64,000 bases of DNA from Phlebotomus papatasi (Eukaryota; Arthropoda; Insecta; Diptera; Psychodidae), in NCBI RefSeq assembly GCF_024763615.1, contig NC_077223.1:63674627-63738626 (forward strand), written 5' to 3'. This document shows positions 18,501 through 29,598 of the stretch, piece by piece (the first letter of the stretch is position 1; each line of letters opens with the position of its first letter). The position numbers and the translations under genes were made by a program. Below the pieces are notes generated by a model that searched no databases, was not told where the DNA came from, and saw only the letters and a list, made by a program, of their open reading frames with translations.

Positions 18501-19558
18501 TTTTACCAATTTTATGCATTCAAAATTTCTAAATTCTTTTTTAATATCTGATACCAAATTTAATTTTTACTAACAATTTATTTTCCAAAAAAAACAAACT
18601 GCTCAATCGGCTGAAAATTTAAGGAAATTAAATCAAACTCACGAAATTTTGAATAGTCATTTACAATTTATTTATTTTACGCTTGGTTCAATATTGACTT
18701 TTTGCTTTTACACACTCAAACAACAAAAAAATTAATACTTTTACTGATTATAGAATAAATAATTAAATTTCGAGTTTAAATTGATTTTTTAAAAAAATTT
18801 TTGTGTGATTATTTCTGACACTATACTGTCAATTTTATTAATATTCCTTTGAATTGCTTTAGAAATATTTTATGGATTTCTTTGCACTTTGTTTTTTGCA
18901 TTTTCTTTTGGATGTAGAGTACAAGGATTCAAGTCCTGGCTTAACAGTAAAAGTCATCCAACATGTCTCGAGTTCTATCACAAAAATGCTGATGATTGAC
19001 AATTTCTTCAGCACAATTAATCCACCTCAGAGTGGCAGTGTATCCATCACGAAAATTCTCAAGATATTCAAGGGGAAGGAGTGGATTGTTCAGAGTAAAA
19101 TATCACAAATGGAACATGTGAATCTCTTTGTGGACATTATGAAGTGCTGGCTGGATGTCTATCGTCTTCATGATGTTTTTGAAGCTTTTTCGCGGGGGGA
19201 GGTGGAAAAGGCTTCAGGTGATAGCAGGGGGAGGGAGAGAGTGTCAATTGATGAGAGAGTGGCGGAAATTGAGAAGAAAGATGGAAGAAAACTTCGAGTT
19301 GATTATCAAGCTATTAATCGCAATTTAAGCAAAATTGTGAAGAAATTCAAAGCTGACATCCCGATAAAGTACAGCGAATTGAATTTGGACTACAATGTGA
19401 TTGGGATTGCCAATATCTATCAGCTCTATTTGGATGAGATGAAGAGTGTCCTGAAGCTGCATCAGTTGTTGGTGAACAGGCACAAGAAATACCCATCACT
19501 TTTTTCTGCTTGGATTGCGTTAATTGAAAAGCACTTTGGCTTTGCACTTGCCAAATAG
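12580..19558 (+). CDS. Unrecognised 585-aa two-exon protein
   Basis: Exon 1 is 12580-13696 (372 codons plus one base), ending ACAG|GTAAGT. Exon 2 is 18918-19558, after a pyrimidine-rich tract ending GATGTAG. The split codon G|AG (Glu373) keeps the frame, giving ...MQIIT-E-YKDSSPG.... I do not recognise the family. The N-terminus has a short basic, nuclear-signal-like stretch (KRRKIEE) followed by an acidic one. The rest looks like a mostly helical, soluble protein with leucine-rich helices (PGPEILQLILQMILD, VVLHLLIKLMEF, ANIYQLYLDEMKSVL). There is no signal peptide or clear membrane segment. The E2F-like promoter site and head-to-head partner suggest broad or cycling expression. A CANIN/FAM178 (SLF2-like) SMC5/6 factor crossed my mind but no motif proves it. 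AATAAA lies at 19605. Confidence 0.8.
14311..15223. mobile_element. Non-autonomous DNA element with TAGGGGAGACTGGGGCA termini
   Basis: The left end TAGGGGAGACTGGGGCAAAA is repeated inverted at 15195-15223; about 29 terminal bases match. The 913-bp element lies in the intron of the 585-aa gene. The same terminus bounds 20921-21876 and, slightly changed, 50903-51120. The internal 134-aa frame at 14516-14920 resembles no transposase and is AT-rich, so I do not call it a gene. Confidence 0.8.
15236..15700. repeat. Dispersed repeat of the CTGCTCGAACTC family
   Basis: It starts TACTGCTCGAACTCAAAGGA, then AGAGCAG, a short hairpin end shared with 24216, 51236 and 52150. Inner blocks (ACCGATTTGCTTAAATTTAG, GGACTTAATCGGTAAT) recur around 42850-42950 and 51480-51560. 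No coding capacity is seen. Confidence 0.6.
15874..16232. mobile_element. piggyBac-type MITE (TTAA|CCCTTTGAGGACGA) with a second MITE inside
   Basis: TTAA at 15870-15873 and 16233-16236 flank inverted termini CCCTTTGAGGACGAATGGGA and its counterpart, each leading into GGACACCGGTGTCC. TTAA duplication and CCC-type ends are the piggyBac hallmark. A different inverted-repeat element interrupts it at about 15931-16152. Confidence 0.75.
15931..16152. mobile_element. Nested MITE with GGGTAAAATGGGATAATT ends
   Basis: Left end TAGGGTAAAATGGGATAATT; the right end read inverted is CAGGGTAAGATGGGGTAATT. It is inserted in the piggyBac-type MITE and splits its internal TTTTTC...GGACGAAATAA region. Confidence 0.7.
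16312..16452. repeat. Short MITE with (T)CTACACACTA-type ends
   Basis: It starts TATGGTATCTTCACACTAGA, and its end reads CATAGTGTGTAGAGGCCAT. An A/T-rich palindromic interior has AAAAAATGCC / GGCATTTTTT-like blocks. A related element is at 56705-56945. Confidence 0.55.
16454..16730. repeat. Two adjoining piggyBac-type MITE copies (ACACCGGTGTCC family)
   Basis: Two further units sit side by side, about 16454-16592 and 16590-16730. Each carries GGACACCGGTGTCC near its ends and CTTAAAGG/AAGGACGA-type termini, and they share or overlap the junction at about 16590. They are more diverged than 15874-16232. Confidence 0.6.
17788..18021. mobile_element. Complete Tigger/pogo-like MITE
   Basis: The 234-bp element has ends CAGTAGACTCTCACTCAATC and (inverted) CAGTAGACTCTCTCTCAATC, flanked by TA at 17786-17787 and 18022-18023. 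It is the best-preserved copy of the family also seen at 535-709 and 38789-39021. It lies in the 5.2-kb intron. Confidence 0.85.
18095..18160 (+). repeat. Fragment of ACCAACGCTAAGACGG repeat
   Basis: TTTTACTCTGGAGGTTGGCT then ACCAACGCTAAGACGGCGGT matches, in opposite orientation, the copies at 1140-1200 and 63390-63450. Confidence 0.65.
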
Positions 19559-19604
19559 GGAGACCTCAAGCTGTCTTCTGTCTTTTCGTTTTGTACTTTT
19601 TTTT

Positions 19605-19610
19605 AATAAA
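19605..19610 (+). terminator. Polyadenylation signal of the 585-aa gene
   Basis: AATAAA 47 bases after the stop codon, within a T-rich tract. It is consistent with a very short 3' UTR. Confidence 0.65.
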
Positions 19611-20651
19611 AGATTCTTGAGAAGGTCACCAGAATATTTTAATTTATTGCTCGTCTACTTGAATCATCTTCTTCTGTGAATAATAACGCTCACACATCGT
19701 TTGTTTTTTTTTATAATACATTCCACCGCAAATTTCATTAACCAATGATGCAATCGATCATTGATTAGTTTCCCCCCACCCCCTCTGTAGTCCCTGGACA
19801 TCAATATTACAAACCTCATCCATTGAACAGGGCTTTGTTCAGGTGCTATTGTGTCTGTTGCAGAAATGCGGAATATTATAAATCATATGGGAATGACTGA
19901 GATTTGTCCATCAAACATTGCAGTTTTATTTTCTTAAATATCTCCATGAAGAATATTGAGGTATTTCTGACAAGTCAATTTCAATGCAGGAACGTGAGAG
20001 GAATAGAGACCGAATTCCAAGGTAAAGCTATATGCATGGGGCGCTTCTTCCACTTGAGAATAGCAATATTATGTGAAATCTCAAATTTTTCCTGATGCAT
20101 GGATATATGAAATGAAATGTATTGAGGGTTGAAGAATATTAAATTCAATAACTGAAATGCAATTTTAGATATTTTTGAGTATTTTATACATTTTATACAT
20201 AAATAGGATAAAGAGGGATGAAAGCGATGAGAAGATTAAAGTGCAGATACTGTTTCAAATAAATAACAATAGATAAACGAAATGATAAAAAATTAATTTT
20301 TAATATCTATTTTTTGATTTTAATTTTTTTTTGTTGAGAGATGGGCCATTGGGACTTAAATAACAAAAAAAAAACTCGCTATCAACGTGAAATTAAATGT
20401 TTGAACAAATCAGTTTTTTTTATTGCTGTTTAATTCGTTAAAACAAAGCTTCATATTCGCAATTCGGAACATTTTACGGTTTTTGTTTTATTAAACCATT
20501 CTCTTATATTTTTATATGTTCACTAATATGACCCAATTCCATAAAACGTTTTAAAATTACCGAATTCTTAACCGAACTGAAATAAATTCAAACTTTGCGA
20601 GATTTCAAAACTTTTTTTTACATTCAATTTAGGTGAAATTTTATCAGATAA
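19611..20651. other. Intergenic, nothing recognised
   Basis: AT-rich sequence with short chance frames only. No RNA gene, repeat family or credible exon was seen. Confidence 0.5.
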
Positions 20652-20794
20652 CCCTTTAAGGATGATTGGGTCACCCATGATGACCCAAAAATGAAATTTT
20701 TCTTTCTGCCTTCTAAAGCTGTATTTTGCTCTAAAAGGTTAGAAAAAATTATTTTTTCTGACCTTCGATTTTTGACCTTATCGTCCTTAAAGGG
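20652..20794. mobile_element. Diverged piggyBac-type MITE
   Basis: It runs from CCCTTTAAGGATGATTGGG to CCTTAAAGGG, followed by TTAA. It has the same termini as 15874-16232, but the inner palindrome is now GGGTCACCCATGATGACCC. It is a separate subfamily. Confidence 0.65.
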
Positions 20795-20920
20795 TTAAGG
20801 GGGAGCCTGACTTACATAATGGTCAAAAGAAACGACAGATATAAGACACAGAGAAAAAAATTTTAAGTAGAGAGATTCCATAACAATAGCATCAAAATCA
20901 ATGCAATAAATTCAATGCCA

Positions 20921-21876
20921 TAGGGGAGACTGGGGCACATGTAACCATTTTCGATAGATGCGAATTTGAGGTGATTTTCCAAGGACACCGTAATTTTTTG
21001 GAAAATCTTTCTTAGCTAATGTTTTACCCTTGGGTATAGGCAATACATCGAAGGTAATGCGGATGCTGGAAAACAATTGAGTTTTCCATAAAAATAAAAT
21101 TTGTGTCACCGTGCATTTTTCTCTTTTCACAAAATACCTGTGGTAGAAGTAAACACTTTCTGGGGAGGATGTAAACACCCTTTTTCCACCCTTGAAATTA
21201 ACTTTGCACCACTTTCGATTATTTTAATCACTTAAGAGATATATAAAGACTGCATATTTTTCAAAAAATCACGACACTTTTTACAAAGAATAATTAAAAT
21301 AGCAAAAAAACTAAAAGCATGCATATCAAAGACATTTTTCAATGGAGTTTCCCCATATTTTGACATCATGTGACTTTTTATTGAACACAACACCACCAAT
21401 TTTTTTCATAATCTATGAATTATAGATATTTCGCATGAAGGCCAATTTCCCGCTCTCTTACCTACTCATTTTGTGAAATTCAAATTGCCTGTCTACATCT
21501 ACCCCAAATGCTGTTTTCTGACCAATTATTAACTCTTTTGAAATAATGTGAATCTCAATTTCTCTAGTAAATGCATTAATATAATCCTAAAAGATGTAGG
21601 AGAGAACTGGTATTGCTACATTTCGATTATTTTACACAGTTTTTAATTTCCAGGTGGAAATCCAAATGACCAAAATAATCGAAATATCAACATTTTCGGG
21701 AAAAATGATATTTATTTTTAAAGTATTAGAATTTTATTGACCAATTCATCTGTTGACATACATCCCCATGGTATCTATGAATGCTTATGGGTTTTATCCT
21801 CTGGAGTCTTAAAATTAATGAAAAAAATCACAGTGTTTACAACTACCCCAGTTTACTACTGCCCCAGTTCCCCCTA
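20921..21876. mobile_element. Non-autonomous element with TAGGGGAGACTGGGGCA termini
   Basis: The left end TAGGGGAGACTGGGGCACAT is matched by an inverted right end ending GCCCCAGTTCCCCCTA. The interior differs from the similar-ended element at 14311-15223, so the family is defined mainly by its ends. The 88-aa minus frame in it is not recognisable. Confidence 0.7.
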
Positions 21877-21899
21877 AGTATGCCAAAATCTCTTAAATT

Positions 21900-23860
21900 T
21901 AGATCAATTTTGGCATTAACTTCGAATTCCACTCCATATCTAATGAAATTGTGGCATTAATTTTAGTACATTTAGTCATTGATTTAGAAAAACCCGAATT
22001 TTAGCAACAAATGGCATTGAATCTAGAGAAACCTGTATTGAAATTCAAATGATTTTAGCATCAATTTTAGAGCACTTTGGCATTGATTTTCAAAACCCGA
22101 ATTTTAGTAACAAATGGTATTGATTCTAAAGGAACGGTGTCAATTTACGAGCATTGTTGCATCAACTTTAGAGCATCGTGGTATCAATTCAAGAGCACTG
22201 TGGCATCAATTTAAGAGCATTGTAGCATCAATTTAAGAGCATTGTGGCATCAATTTAAGAGCATTGTGGCATCAATTTAAGAGCATTGTGGCATCAACTT
22301 AAGAGCATTGTGGCAATTGATGCCACAATGCTCTTAAATTGATACCACGATGCTCTTGAATTGATACCACTATGCTCTTAAATGAATGCCATAATGCTCT
22401 AAAATTGATACCACGATGCTCTTACATTGATGCCACAATGCTCTTAAATTGATGCCACAATGCTCTTAAATTGATGCCACAATGCTCTAAAATTGATGCC
22501 ATAATGCACTAAAATTGATGCCACAATGCTCTAAAATTGATGCCACAATGCTCTAAAATTGATCCACAATGCTCTAAAAATCAATGCCACAATGCTCTAA
22601 AATTGATGCCATAATGCACTAAAATTGATGCCACAATGCTCTAAAATTGATGCCATAATGCACTAAAATTGATGCCACAATGCTCTAAAATTGATGCCAC
22701 AATGCTCTAAAATTGATGCCACAAGGCTCTAAAATTGATGCCATAATGCACTAAAATTGATGCCACAATGCTCTAAAATTGATGCCATAATGCTCTTAAA
22801 TTGATACCACGATGCTCTTGAATTGATACCACGATGCTCTTAAATGAATGCCATAATGCTCTAAAATTGATACCACGATGCTCTTACATTGATGCCACAA
22901 TGCTCTTAAATTGATGCCACAATGCTCTTAAATTGATGCCACAATGCTCTAAAATTGATGCCATAATGCACTAAAATTGATGCCACAATGCTCTAAAATT
23001 GATGCCACAATGCTCTAAAATTGATGCCATAATGCACTAAAATTGATGCCACAATTCTCTAAAATTGATGCCACAATGCTCTAAAATTGATGCCACAAGG
23101 CTCTAAAATTGATGCCACAATGCTCTAAAATTGATGCCATAATGCACTAAAATTGATGCCACAATGCTCTTAAATTGATACCACGATGCTCTTGAATTGA
23201 TACCACGATGCTCTTAAATGAATGCCATAATGCTCTAAAATTGATACCACGATGCTCTTACATTGATGCCACAATGCTCTTAAATTGATGCCACAATGCT
23301 CTTAAATTGATGCCACAATGCTCTTAAATTGATGCCACAATGTTCTAAAATTGATGCCATAATGCACTAAAATTGATGCCACAATGCTCTAAAATTGATG
23401 CCACAATGCTCTAAAATTGATCCACAATGCTCTAAAAATCAATGCCACAATGCTCTAAAATTGATGCCATAATGCACTAAAATTGATGCCACAATGCTCT
23501 AAAATTGATGCCACAATGCTCTAAAATTGATGCCATAATGCACTAAAATTGATGCCACAATGCTCTAAAATTGATGCCATAATGCTCTAAAAATTGATGC
23601 CACAATGCTCTAAAATTGATGCCACAAGGCTCTAAAATTGATGCCATAATGCACTAAAATTGATGCCACAATGCTCTAAAATTGATGCCACAATGCTCTA
23701 AAATTGATGCCACAATGCTCTAAAATTGATGTCATAATGAACTAAAATTGATGCCACAATGCTCTAAAATTGATGCCACAAGGCTCTAAAATTGATGCCA
23801 CAATGCAATGCTCTAAAATTTGATGCCACAATGCTCTAAAAATCAATGCACCAGTTTTTG
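21900..23860. repeat. 22-bp minisatellite/satellite array with orientation switch
   Basis: More than 70 tandem units of ATTGATGCCACAATGCTCTA plus AA (22 bp). Units before about 22316 run in the opposite orientation (GAGCATTGTGGCATCAATTT), so the array forms a long palindrome centred near 22318. A variant block beginning GATACCACGATGCTCTTGAA recurs at 22341, 22803 and 23177. The spacings 462 and 374 are exactly 21 and 17 units, which indicates higher-order duplication. Units on the far left are degenerate. Several single-base indels occur. Confidence 0.95.
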
Positions 23861-23909
23861 ATGCCATAAATAGCGCAAAAATGCATTGATTTTAGTGCAT
23901 TTTTGCTCT

Positions 23910-24215
23910 CTGTGGATAGATAGATAGATATTTCATCATCAATGACTTTAAAAGTACAATACAAATAAACCTTTGTCATTGTCACACAATGCCTTTGTGT
24001 AAGATTTGTAATTCTTCGTCCATCGGCGTCTTAGCGTTGATAACCAACCTACTCCGGAGTAAAACCGTGGAAAAACTCCATCTCAGGTTGTATATATGCC
24101 AAAGAAGTCTCAAATGATTACAAATCAAACTACAATCGAACCCGGGGAACTCATACATTTTTTCATGGTACCCGCGGAACGGGGAACCCATATATTTTTC
24201 AGGGAACTCATTATA
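23910..24215 (-). repeat. Dispersed repeat, (GATA)n end plus ACCAACGCTAAGACG family
   Basis: GGATAGATAGATAGATATTT marks the tail, followed by GTCTTAGCGTTGATAACCAA and CCATCTCAGGTTGTATATAT, homologous to 1075-1307. A retroposon is likely; the minus strand runs towards the tail. Confidence 0.6.
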
Positions 24216-24842
24216 TTTTACTTCTCGAACTCCACGGAGAGAGCAGTATAAATCCCTCGATTTTGAGTTATTATATATTTCGACTCTTTACCCCCCAAGG
24301 AGTTGTATTTTGGTAGAATTTTGGATATCTGAAATTTCGAGTTTTTTGGCGTCACGCTTTTTGTCCGTCTGTCCGTTCGGCTGTTGCCAGCTCTAGAGGC
24401 CAAACGGTTAGAGATAGCGACTTGGGACCTGTGGGGGATCCCCCCCATAAGTCGACCCAAGGATCGTTAACATGTCCCTCATTTGCCCCCCACTCCTCCC
24501 TTCCCCTCCAAAACCATTCCTAATAACGGTTTTTCACGGTCAAAGGTTAAAAAGACACTAGAGAGCGCATTTATCAAGCAAATGGGATCATGTTTGAGCT
24601 CGTTGGAAAGGTCTTGGAATTTCCAGCAACACCGAACCTATTCCAATCGGGTTTGAATCGGTTCATAACCGATAAATAATTTTTACACTAAATTCAACTG
24701 AGGTGTATTTTGGGAAATATTTTGAGTGATTTATAAGTCGGTTAAAATCGATTGAGAACCGGTAATGAACCGGTTATTTACCGATAAGTAATTTTTGTTG
24801 GAATACTATTTTTATTTACTCTTAAAACTATTTTGTGGAATT
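24216..24842. repeat. CTGCTCGAACTC-family repeat, left part
   Basis: CTCGAACTCCACGGAGAGAG begins a block almost repeated at 52153-52760 (shared: TTTTTTGGCGTCACGCT, CCAAACGGTTAGAGATAG, CCCATAAGTCGACCCAAGG-like). It is interrupted by the LINE at 24855-25338 and resumes at 25351. Confidence 0.75.
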
Positions 24843-24854
24843 TATTGAGTAATT
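24843..24854. repeat. Target-site duplication of truncated LINE, left
   Basis: TATTGAGTAATT, identical to 25339-25350. Confidence 0.85.
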
Positions 24855-25338
24855 CATTCATTCATTCATTCATTTTCAACCGCTTATCCCTATTGGGGTC
24901 GCGGACCCATGACATCCAAATTAGAAGCCCACGCTTGTCGATCCTCCGCCACTTCAGGAAGATGTTCGGGTTCGATCCCGAGGCGTTCCAAGGCAAGATT
25001 CTGAATTTGATTCAGCCACCTTGTCCTAGGTCTGCCTCGAGACCGAGGTCTCCTCACAATGGCTTGCATAGCTTTTCTGGGGAATCTTTCTTCATTCATG
25101 CGTTGAACATGTCCATACCATCGAAGTTGTGATCTCTCAACCCGAAGAAGCAGCTCCTCGACTCTTAGTTCCTCACGAACGGCCACATTCCTCACTCGAT
25201 CTCTACGAGTGATTCCCTTAACCGCTCGAAGGTACCTCATCTCGGCAGCTTGTACTCGCGATCTTACCCTTTCGGTCATTACCCAAATCTCATGACCATA
25301 GGTGAGAATAGGAATGAACACCTATGGTCATGAGATAC
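24855..25338 (-). mobile_element. 5'-truncated non-LTR retrotransposon (C-terminal RT fragment)
   Basis: On the minus strand, about 140 codons encode the post-RT region typical of RTE/CR1-type elements: LTYGHEIWVMTERVRSRVQA, RSQLRWYGHVQRM and RPRSRGRPRTRWLNQI, ending in TAG near 24890. The 3' end is GCGGTTGAAAATGAATGAAT with (GAAT)n. A 12-bp target duplication flanks it. At the 5' end a 17-base stretch (25289-25305) is repeated inverted at 25319-25335, as expected from twin priming or snap-back. It is inserted in the CTGCTCGAACTC repeat, so it is younger than that repeat. Confidence 0.9.
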
Positions 25339-25350
25339 TATTGAGTAATT

Positions 25351-25500
25351 TATGAATCGATTCAAATCGGTTGAGTACCGGTATGTGTTCATCATGTGAA
25401 GGAAACAAATGGATTTACGATTTTTGAGAAATAAAAAAAGCATTTAAAATAAAAAAAATTTTATTTGTTTGGATAACTACTTAAAAAGCGGTTAGTCGAA
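25351..25500. repeat. CTGCTCGAACTC-family repeat, right part
   Basis: Resumes with TATGAATCGATTCAAATCGG, TTGAGTACCGG, comparable to 52800-52840 in the uninterrupted relative. Confidence 0.55.
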
Positions 25501-25555
25501 AATCCCTAATTAAGTACTGAGTAAAAAGCTCTTTTCATTATTTTGGGACGTTACT

Positions 25556-26051
25556 AGGGGAAAGTACTCTCCATTCGAACATTTATGCCTAGAATAATGT
25601 GAATTTTCTTTTATTTTTCCTAAGAGACTTAAACATTTTTACTAAATAGTTAGTTGATTAATTATTGAAAAAAACTAATTCTTACAGAGAAAAAATATTT
25701 CGTAGAATTGTTCGTAAATGTTTTTGAATTCCTTTTAGGGACTTGCGAAATGTTTGTAAATCGTATAACCCACAAACAAGTTCGTAAAAGTTTGTACTTC
25801 GGAAATATTTGTAGAAGTACAAAAAATGCTCGTCAAGTGATCATGTTAGGAACAACGTTTATGAAAAAAAGTACAAACTTTCACGAACTTGTTTGTGGAT
25901 TATAACGAACATTTCGTAAGTTCCTGAAAGGAATTCAAAATAGTTTACGAACAATTTTTCAAAATATTTTTTCCTATGTAGGAAAAATAAAAGAAATTCA
26001 CATTATTCGAAGGCATGAACGATGAACGTTCGAAGGCAGAGTACTTTCCCC
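25556..26051. mobile_element. Foldback element, arms nearly the whole length
   Basis: Ends AGGGGAAAGTACTC...GAGTACTTTCCCCT. Inside, AATAATGTGAATTTTCTTTT, ATTGTTCGTAAATGTTTTTG, and AACAAGTTCGTAAAAGTTTG each have an inverted counterpart in the right half. About 240-bp arms flank a short centre near 25810. TA flanks both ends. Frames over this segment are palindrome artefacts. Confidence 0.8.
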
Positions 26052-29039
26052 TATATGAGAAACAACCACTGGGATTCATACTGGGTAACCAGAAACAGTA
26101 ATCCAGCCATAATAAAAATTAAAGACAAATTTTTACTGCCCAAACGATGTTTTGGCATCATCAAGATCAAATTTCTTTGATATTTATTTTAGAAATAAAG
26201 TCCTTTTTGGATGTCTCTATTAAATTCATTGGGTATGAATAAAATATCGAAATTCATGTGGAAAAACGGGCATTGCAAGGAAGGAATGTTTTATGGATTT
26301 TAGGTAATAAATATCTTTAATATTTGAATATATCAGCGAAATATTTTGATAATTCCATTTTTTTTTGGGAATTTCCAAGTTGCTGAATTTTTAATCAAAA
26401 CAATTTCAGCGTATTTTTAGGATCTCATCTTTTATGGAATGTTTCTATCCGTATCAGCAACATTCATGTGATATATGCCAAAAATGTGTTACATAATGCA
26501 TACCAGCTGTACCTGGTATATACTATAAATAAGAATATCCATATTGCTGACCTAACGCAGACCAAAAATAATGTGCATTTTCAATTATAAACTCACAATG
26601 AGATTAGTGAAATTGCTGCCAGTAATTTGAGCATGTTATTTTGGAAAGTATATAGTTCTATTTTCGTGGTACATATTCGGAAATTTCATGATGGATCATT
26701 TGAATTGTATAATGGGGTTTCATACTTCATGTATTCAATTAGTGTTTAATAATGAATTAAATTTTCTGCTCAGAGCCTTTAAGATTTTTGTTTGTTCAAT
26801 TAAAATTATTTTGTATGAAGATTTCTGTGTTAGGAAATTAAAAGCATTTTTGCATTTAATTAAACGCTATTCTTTTCCACTCGTGCCCGTTTTGTGGCTT
26901 TCAGAATACTTAATTCCCTTGAGTCTTTCGTCGGAAAACAAAAATTTATCATATGACAATAAAAAAAAATCAGGTAATTTTATCTCCAGTGGACTCTGTA
27001 CATAATTTTTATCTTACACGATTTTTACATTGAACGAGCGATTTTGCGATAGTGAGAAAAATTCATTCAACATAGGAAGTTGATTACTGAGAATGTGGTG
27101 GTTATTACAATGTCTCTTTACTAGACACAAATGCGAAATGAATTGGTAAATTCAATTTGCGTCCAATTATGGTCAAATAGAAATTCATGAGCTCTCAAGA
27201 GCAAAAATGATCAGCATAGAGGACAATTTTTCGCTTGCCAGAGATAATAAAATCATGCGATAGAACTTTTTTTTTTGAGACTTTAGCAAAATAGAAACTT
27301 TGTAAGAAGACCACATCAAGACACGAATACTCTTCGTTTCGGTGTGACCTTTGGCGGCAATATAGAAAAAGATGTGTACAATTGAGAGAAAATTAAATGT
27401 TCTTTTTTTATCCAGGCACCATCAAATTGTATATTTAACGTGGTAGAGCGAGAGAGGGAGAATATACTTATTATTAGTTGCAACCATGACCGCGATAGTA
27501 TCACGCAATTGATGTTTATATAAATTAAACAAATAACCCAACAACCCTAATAATGGTAATACGAAGATGAATAATAAATCACTACCACGGAAAGATATAC
27601 AAGTAATTGATAATGAGGAAAAATTCAATTAGGCAGCTTTGTGGAAGAAAAAGCTTATTTTGTACTGCTTTTCCCACGTGCAACAATGGTAAAATGGTGA
27701 GGAAGTCTCGAGGTAAAAAAAAGAGAGTAAATCCATTCGGATGTCAGCTGTTTATATGGGGTTACCACAAAAAATAGAAGACTATATTACATCTGTTGAA
27801 CTAAATATAGAATAAAACTAATCAAATTGATTAATAAATAATTCAAAATGGTCAGTATAAAAATTCTTAGTCAGTAAACACTGAAAAGTGATCAGAAATA
27901 CCCTTGAACTGAGCCTTTAAACTCGTCATTTACAATTCATGATTTCTGTTCCTAATTAAGTTTTAAGTATTAGCATTTTTAAGTACAGCAAGTAGTTCTA
28001 TGATGAGTGTCATAGTAAATATTGGAAAAAATTGTAGTCAGTAAAATATACCATTTTATTAGTAAGAAAATCGTAAAACAGCAAATACTTTAAACTATTT
28101 CTCAATTGAATTCTTAATTTTCCCTTTGCCAATAATATTTTCACAATTTTCAGGAACTGAAAATAAATTATTTAACATAATAAATTTTATTTTACAGAAC
28201 TCCACTAACCAATCTTCTGCAATCGTAATTTTTCTAACTAAGATGTATTGTCCTAACCAGGGGATGACATTAGCTCTGAAAAATGAGACCAGTTTTAGTG
28301 TAAATTTTTTCCTGATTTCGTACACAATTTACAAGATATCTCTAAAATTACGTAGGCTGCCAATTTGGGGTTTTCGGTTGCCTATTCCATATAAAAATGT
28401 CTTTTATTTTGTATTTGTATTATTTTCTAATTCATTCTACGATAACAGAAAACATCCAATAAACTCAAAAGTTTTTTCGGCACGCTAGAAACATATGCGA
28501 AACATAGGAAACGTCATGCCCCTGGTCCTAACCACAGCTGTTTTGTTCTGTTCAAAAATTCAATCATAAGATATTCTAATTATTTTCCCAAAAAAAAAAA
28601 CTATAAAAACTATAATAAATCTAAATAAAAGTGGAAGAAAAAGGGAAGACGTCTTGGGTTTTGTGAGCTTCTCGAACTCCCAAGAAGGAGCCTTGCCTTA
28701 TATTCTTTTTCGCAATTTTTTGAATGCATATAAGATTAACGTCGATTTAAATTTGTCTCTACATCACCATAATACCATCTTGAAGTTGAAAATTGTTCTA
28801 GAATAGGGTATTTAAAAAAAATTATTAACATTTTAATTAATGACTTGACCAAATCGGGTGAAAACTAGGCCTTCAATCTTGCATAATTCAAGATGGAAAT
28901 TTTTCTGGTGATGGATGTCGCCTCGACATGTTAAGATGGACTACCTCCAAAACATATCCAAAAATGAACGAAATCATTTTTGACTTATTTTAGGGGGATA
29001 GTAAACGAAAAGGAAAGAAATAGATTATTTTCGAGATAA
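26052..29039. other. Intergenic, no gene supported
   Basis: AT-rich DNA with only short frames. The hydrophobic minus-strand frame at 27422-27628 has no splice or homology support. A degenerate CTGCTCGAACTC-like fragment may lie at about 28665-28690 (GAGCTTCTCGAACTCCCAAG). Confidence 0.45.
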
Positions 29040-29320
29040 TGTGATTTTAGAGGTTTATCGAAGACCGGAAATCGATATCTCTTACCATTTGAATTTTATA
29101 TGGGTCAGTCGACTAAAAAAGTGCGAAAAACAGTATTTTTAAAATAAGATGTAATACCGTTACTGTCCCAGTTCATTGCCAATTGTGACCAATGCAGACG
29201 AGTTTAGAATTTCATAATTTTTCAAAAAATCAAAATTTGACTTAATCGGTTACACACCAGTCGCTCCAGGAGGGTGGTTGACTTTGACCTAAAGCACTTA
29301 AAATAATTCAAGATAGCGAT
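29040..29320 (-). repeat. Fragment of CTGCTCGAACTC family
   Basis: ATCGAAGACCGGAAATCGAT then ATCTCTTACC is the inverted form of GGTAAGAGATATCGACTTCC at 51372 and of a similar block near 63330. It is degenerate elsewhere. Confidence 0.55.
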
Positions 29321-29598
29321 TTAACCGGTGAAAAGTGTCTAAGGGCGAAATGTTTGGCTGAGTGATTCTAGTTAATTTTTGTTTATTTGGGTTAAAATAT
29401 ACCATTTTGGTTTTACAATGATCTAAACTCTTAAACTTTGAATTATTATTACTTGGCCCACAAAAATTCTTTTAAATAGATTTTAATACTATAAATATTA
29501 TGATTTCTCATTAATTCACCAAACTTTTGAGAATTAATTTGTAATGATCGGAGGACAGACCGATAGATTCCAAATATCTTGGGCAAATCTGCAGTCAT

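Noticed and set aside
21900..23860. CRISPR-like array of short repeats
   Set aside because: Units are directly contiguous with no unique spacers, and the DNA is from an insect. It is a minisatellite.
27422..27628. Hydrophobic 68-codon minus frame that could be a membrane segment
   Set aside because: No start context, splice sites or similarity; composition is that of the AT-rich flank.
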